Part shown: in pieces, positions 7,242-7,521 of the stretch | Layout of the letters: each line of letters starts with the position of its first letter | Numbering within the stretch: the first letter of the stretch is position 1 | From: Planctomycetota bacterium | GTDB lineage: Bacteria > Planctomycetota > Phycisphaerae > Sedimentisphaerales > Anaerobacaceae | Assembly: GCA_022567055.1 (NCBI GenBank) | Contig: JADFHU010000258.1 | Coordinates: 1 to 7,521, forward strand | Reading direction: 5' to 3' | Length of the DNA: 7,521 nucleotides | Translations under genes and position numbers: made by a program | Notes under the pieces: generated by a model | Database searches by the model: none | Seen by the model: only the letters and a program-made list of their open reading frames with translations | Told to the model about the DNA's origin: nothing

Positions 7242-7521
7242 ATGAACGAATCTGTAAACCCAAACTCCAGCCTTAGCCGCCGTGATCTACTTAAGAGTGG
7301 CGCCGCCAGTTTGGCTTTCGCAGCTGGCGCCCAGATCCCGACCCGGAAGGCTGCTGCGGCGCCGACTGGCGACAACCCGATCACCAAAGAAAACGCCAAG
7401 CCCGGGACAAAAGACTGGCTGCTCACCAACACCTACATCGACCCGGATACCTGGTGGCGTTCCCCGCGAATCGAGGGCTACTGCTCCGAGACGAGCGTGA
7501 GCGCCGGCGACAAGCTCAAGG
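7242..7521 (+). CDS. Tat-exported N,N-dimethylformamidase large-subunit-like protein, copy 2, 3' truncated by window edge
   Basis: The frame is open from ATG 7242 to the end of the window (93 complete codons). It begins with a Tat signal (SLSRRDLLKSGAAS, R13-R14 at the same positions as in copy 1) and an Ala-rich cut region. It continues with PTGDNPITKENAKPGTKDW, then LTNTYIDPDTWWRSPRIEGY and CSETSVSAGDKLK. It matches residues 1 to about 95 of the preceding gene closely after the signal region, while the signal peptide itself has diverged. The catalytic part, including any HDEY motif, lies beyond the window, so activity cannot be judged. The start is fixed by AAGGAG 8 bases upstream. It is a tandem paralogue, 30 bases from the previous stop and probably in the same transcript. 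Confidence 0.8.
   Translation, partial: MNESVNPNSSLSRRDLLKSGAASLAFAAGAQIPTRKAAAAPTGDNPITKENAKPGTKDWLLTNTYIDPDTWWRSPRIEGYCSETSVSAGDKLK
7420..7491 (+). repeat. 72-base coding block identical to 5830-5901, copy 2
   Basis: Second copy of the identical block, spaced 1590 bases from the first. The two blocks are direct repeats and could mediate recombination that deletes or adds one gene unit. Confidence 0.9.

Overview
The window reads as a piece of a PVC-type bacterial genome (Planctomycetes, Verrucomicrobia or Lentisphaerae) or a similar uncultured marine or soil lineage. The argument rests on gene families: a DUF1549/DUF1553 (PSD1) protein coupled to a DUF1501 protein, and a dehydrogenase-HEAT-cytochrome c protein of the Pirellula/Verrucomicrobium type. 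All real genes are on the + strand, and most carry Sec or Tat export signals, so the locus is devoted to periplasmic or extracytoplasmic proteins. The exact phylum cannot be fixed from this sequence.

Layout. Bases 1-737 are the 3' end of a DUF1553 gene, cut by the window edge. It overlaps by ATGA the start of a DUF1501 (sulfatase-fold, Tat-exported) gene at 734-2173, which is full length except for one in-frame amber codon at 1052-1054. After 78 bases comes a 1048-residue secreted protein (2252-5398) with a beta-propeller dehydrogenase domain, a long HEAT-repeat section and a C-terminal cytochrome c domain. A 250-base gap (5399-5648) holds a short tandem repeat and several small hairpins, and ends in a reading frame that resembles the first residues of group II intron reverse transcriptases. 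It may be an intron remnant. Two tandem paralogues follow: Tat-exported proteins of the N,N-dimethylformamidase large-subunit C-terminal family (5649-7211, complete; 7242 to window end, partial). They share the same ribosome-binding leader and a 72-base perfectly identical coding block.

How the genes may work together. PSD1/DUF1501 pairs and the PVC-type haem dehydrogenases co-occur widely in PVC genomes and are generally suspected to act in extracytoplasmic breakdown of complex, often sulfated, carbohydrates; their reactions are mostly unproven. The dimethylformamidase-like pair would act on C-N (amide-type) bonds outside the cytoplasm if it kept the ancestral chemistry; that is inference. 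The most notable features are the single-stop lesion in the DUF1501 gene, the possible intron scar, the expanding dimethylformamidase-like family with signs of gene conversion, and a 39-base in-frame duplication inside its first member.
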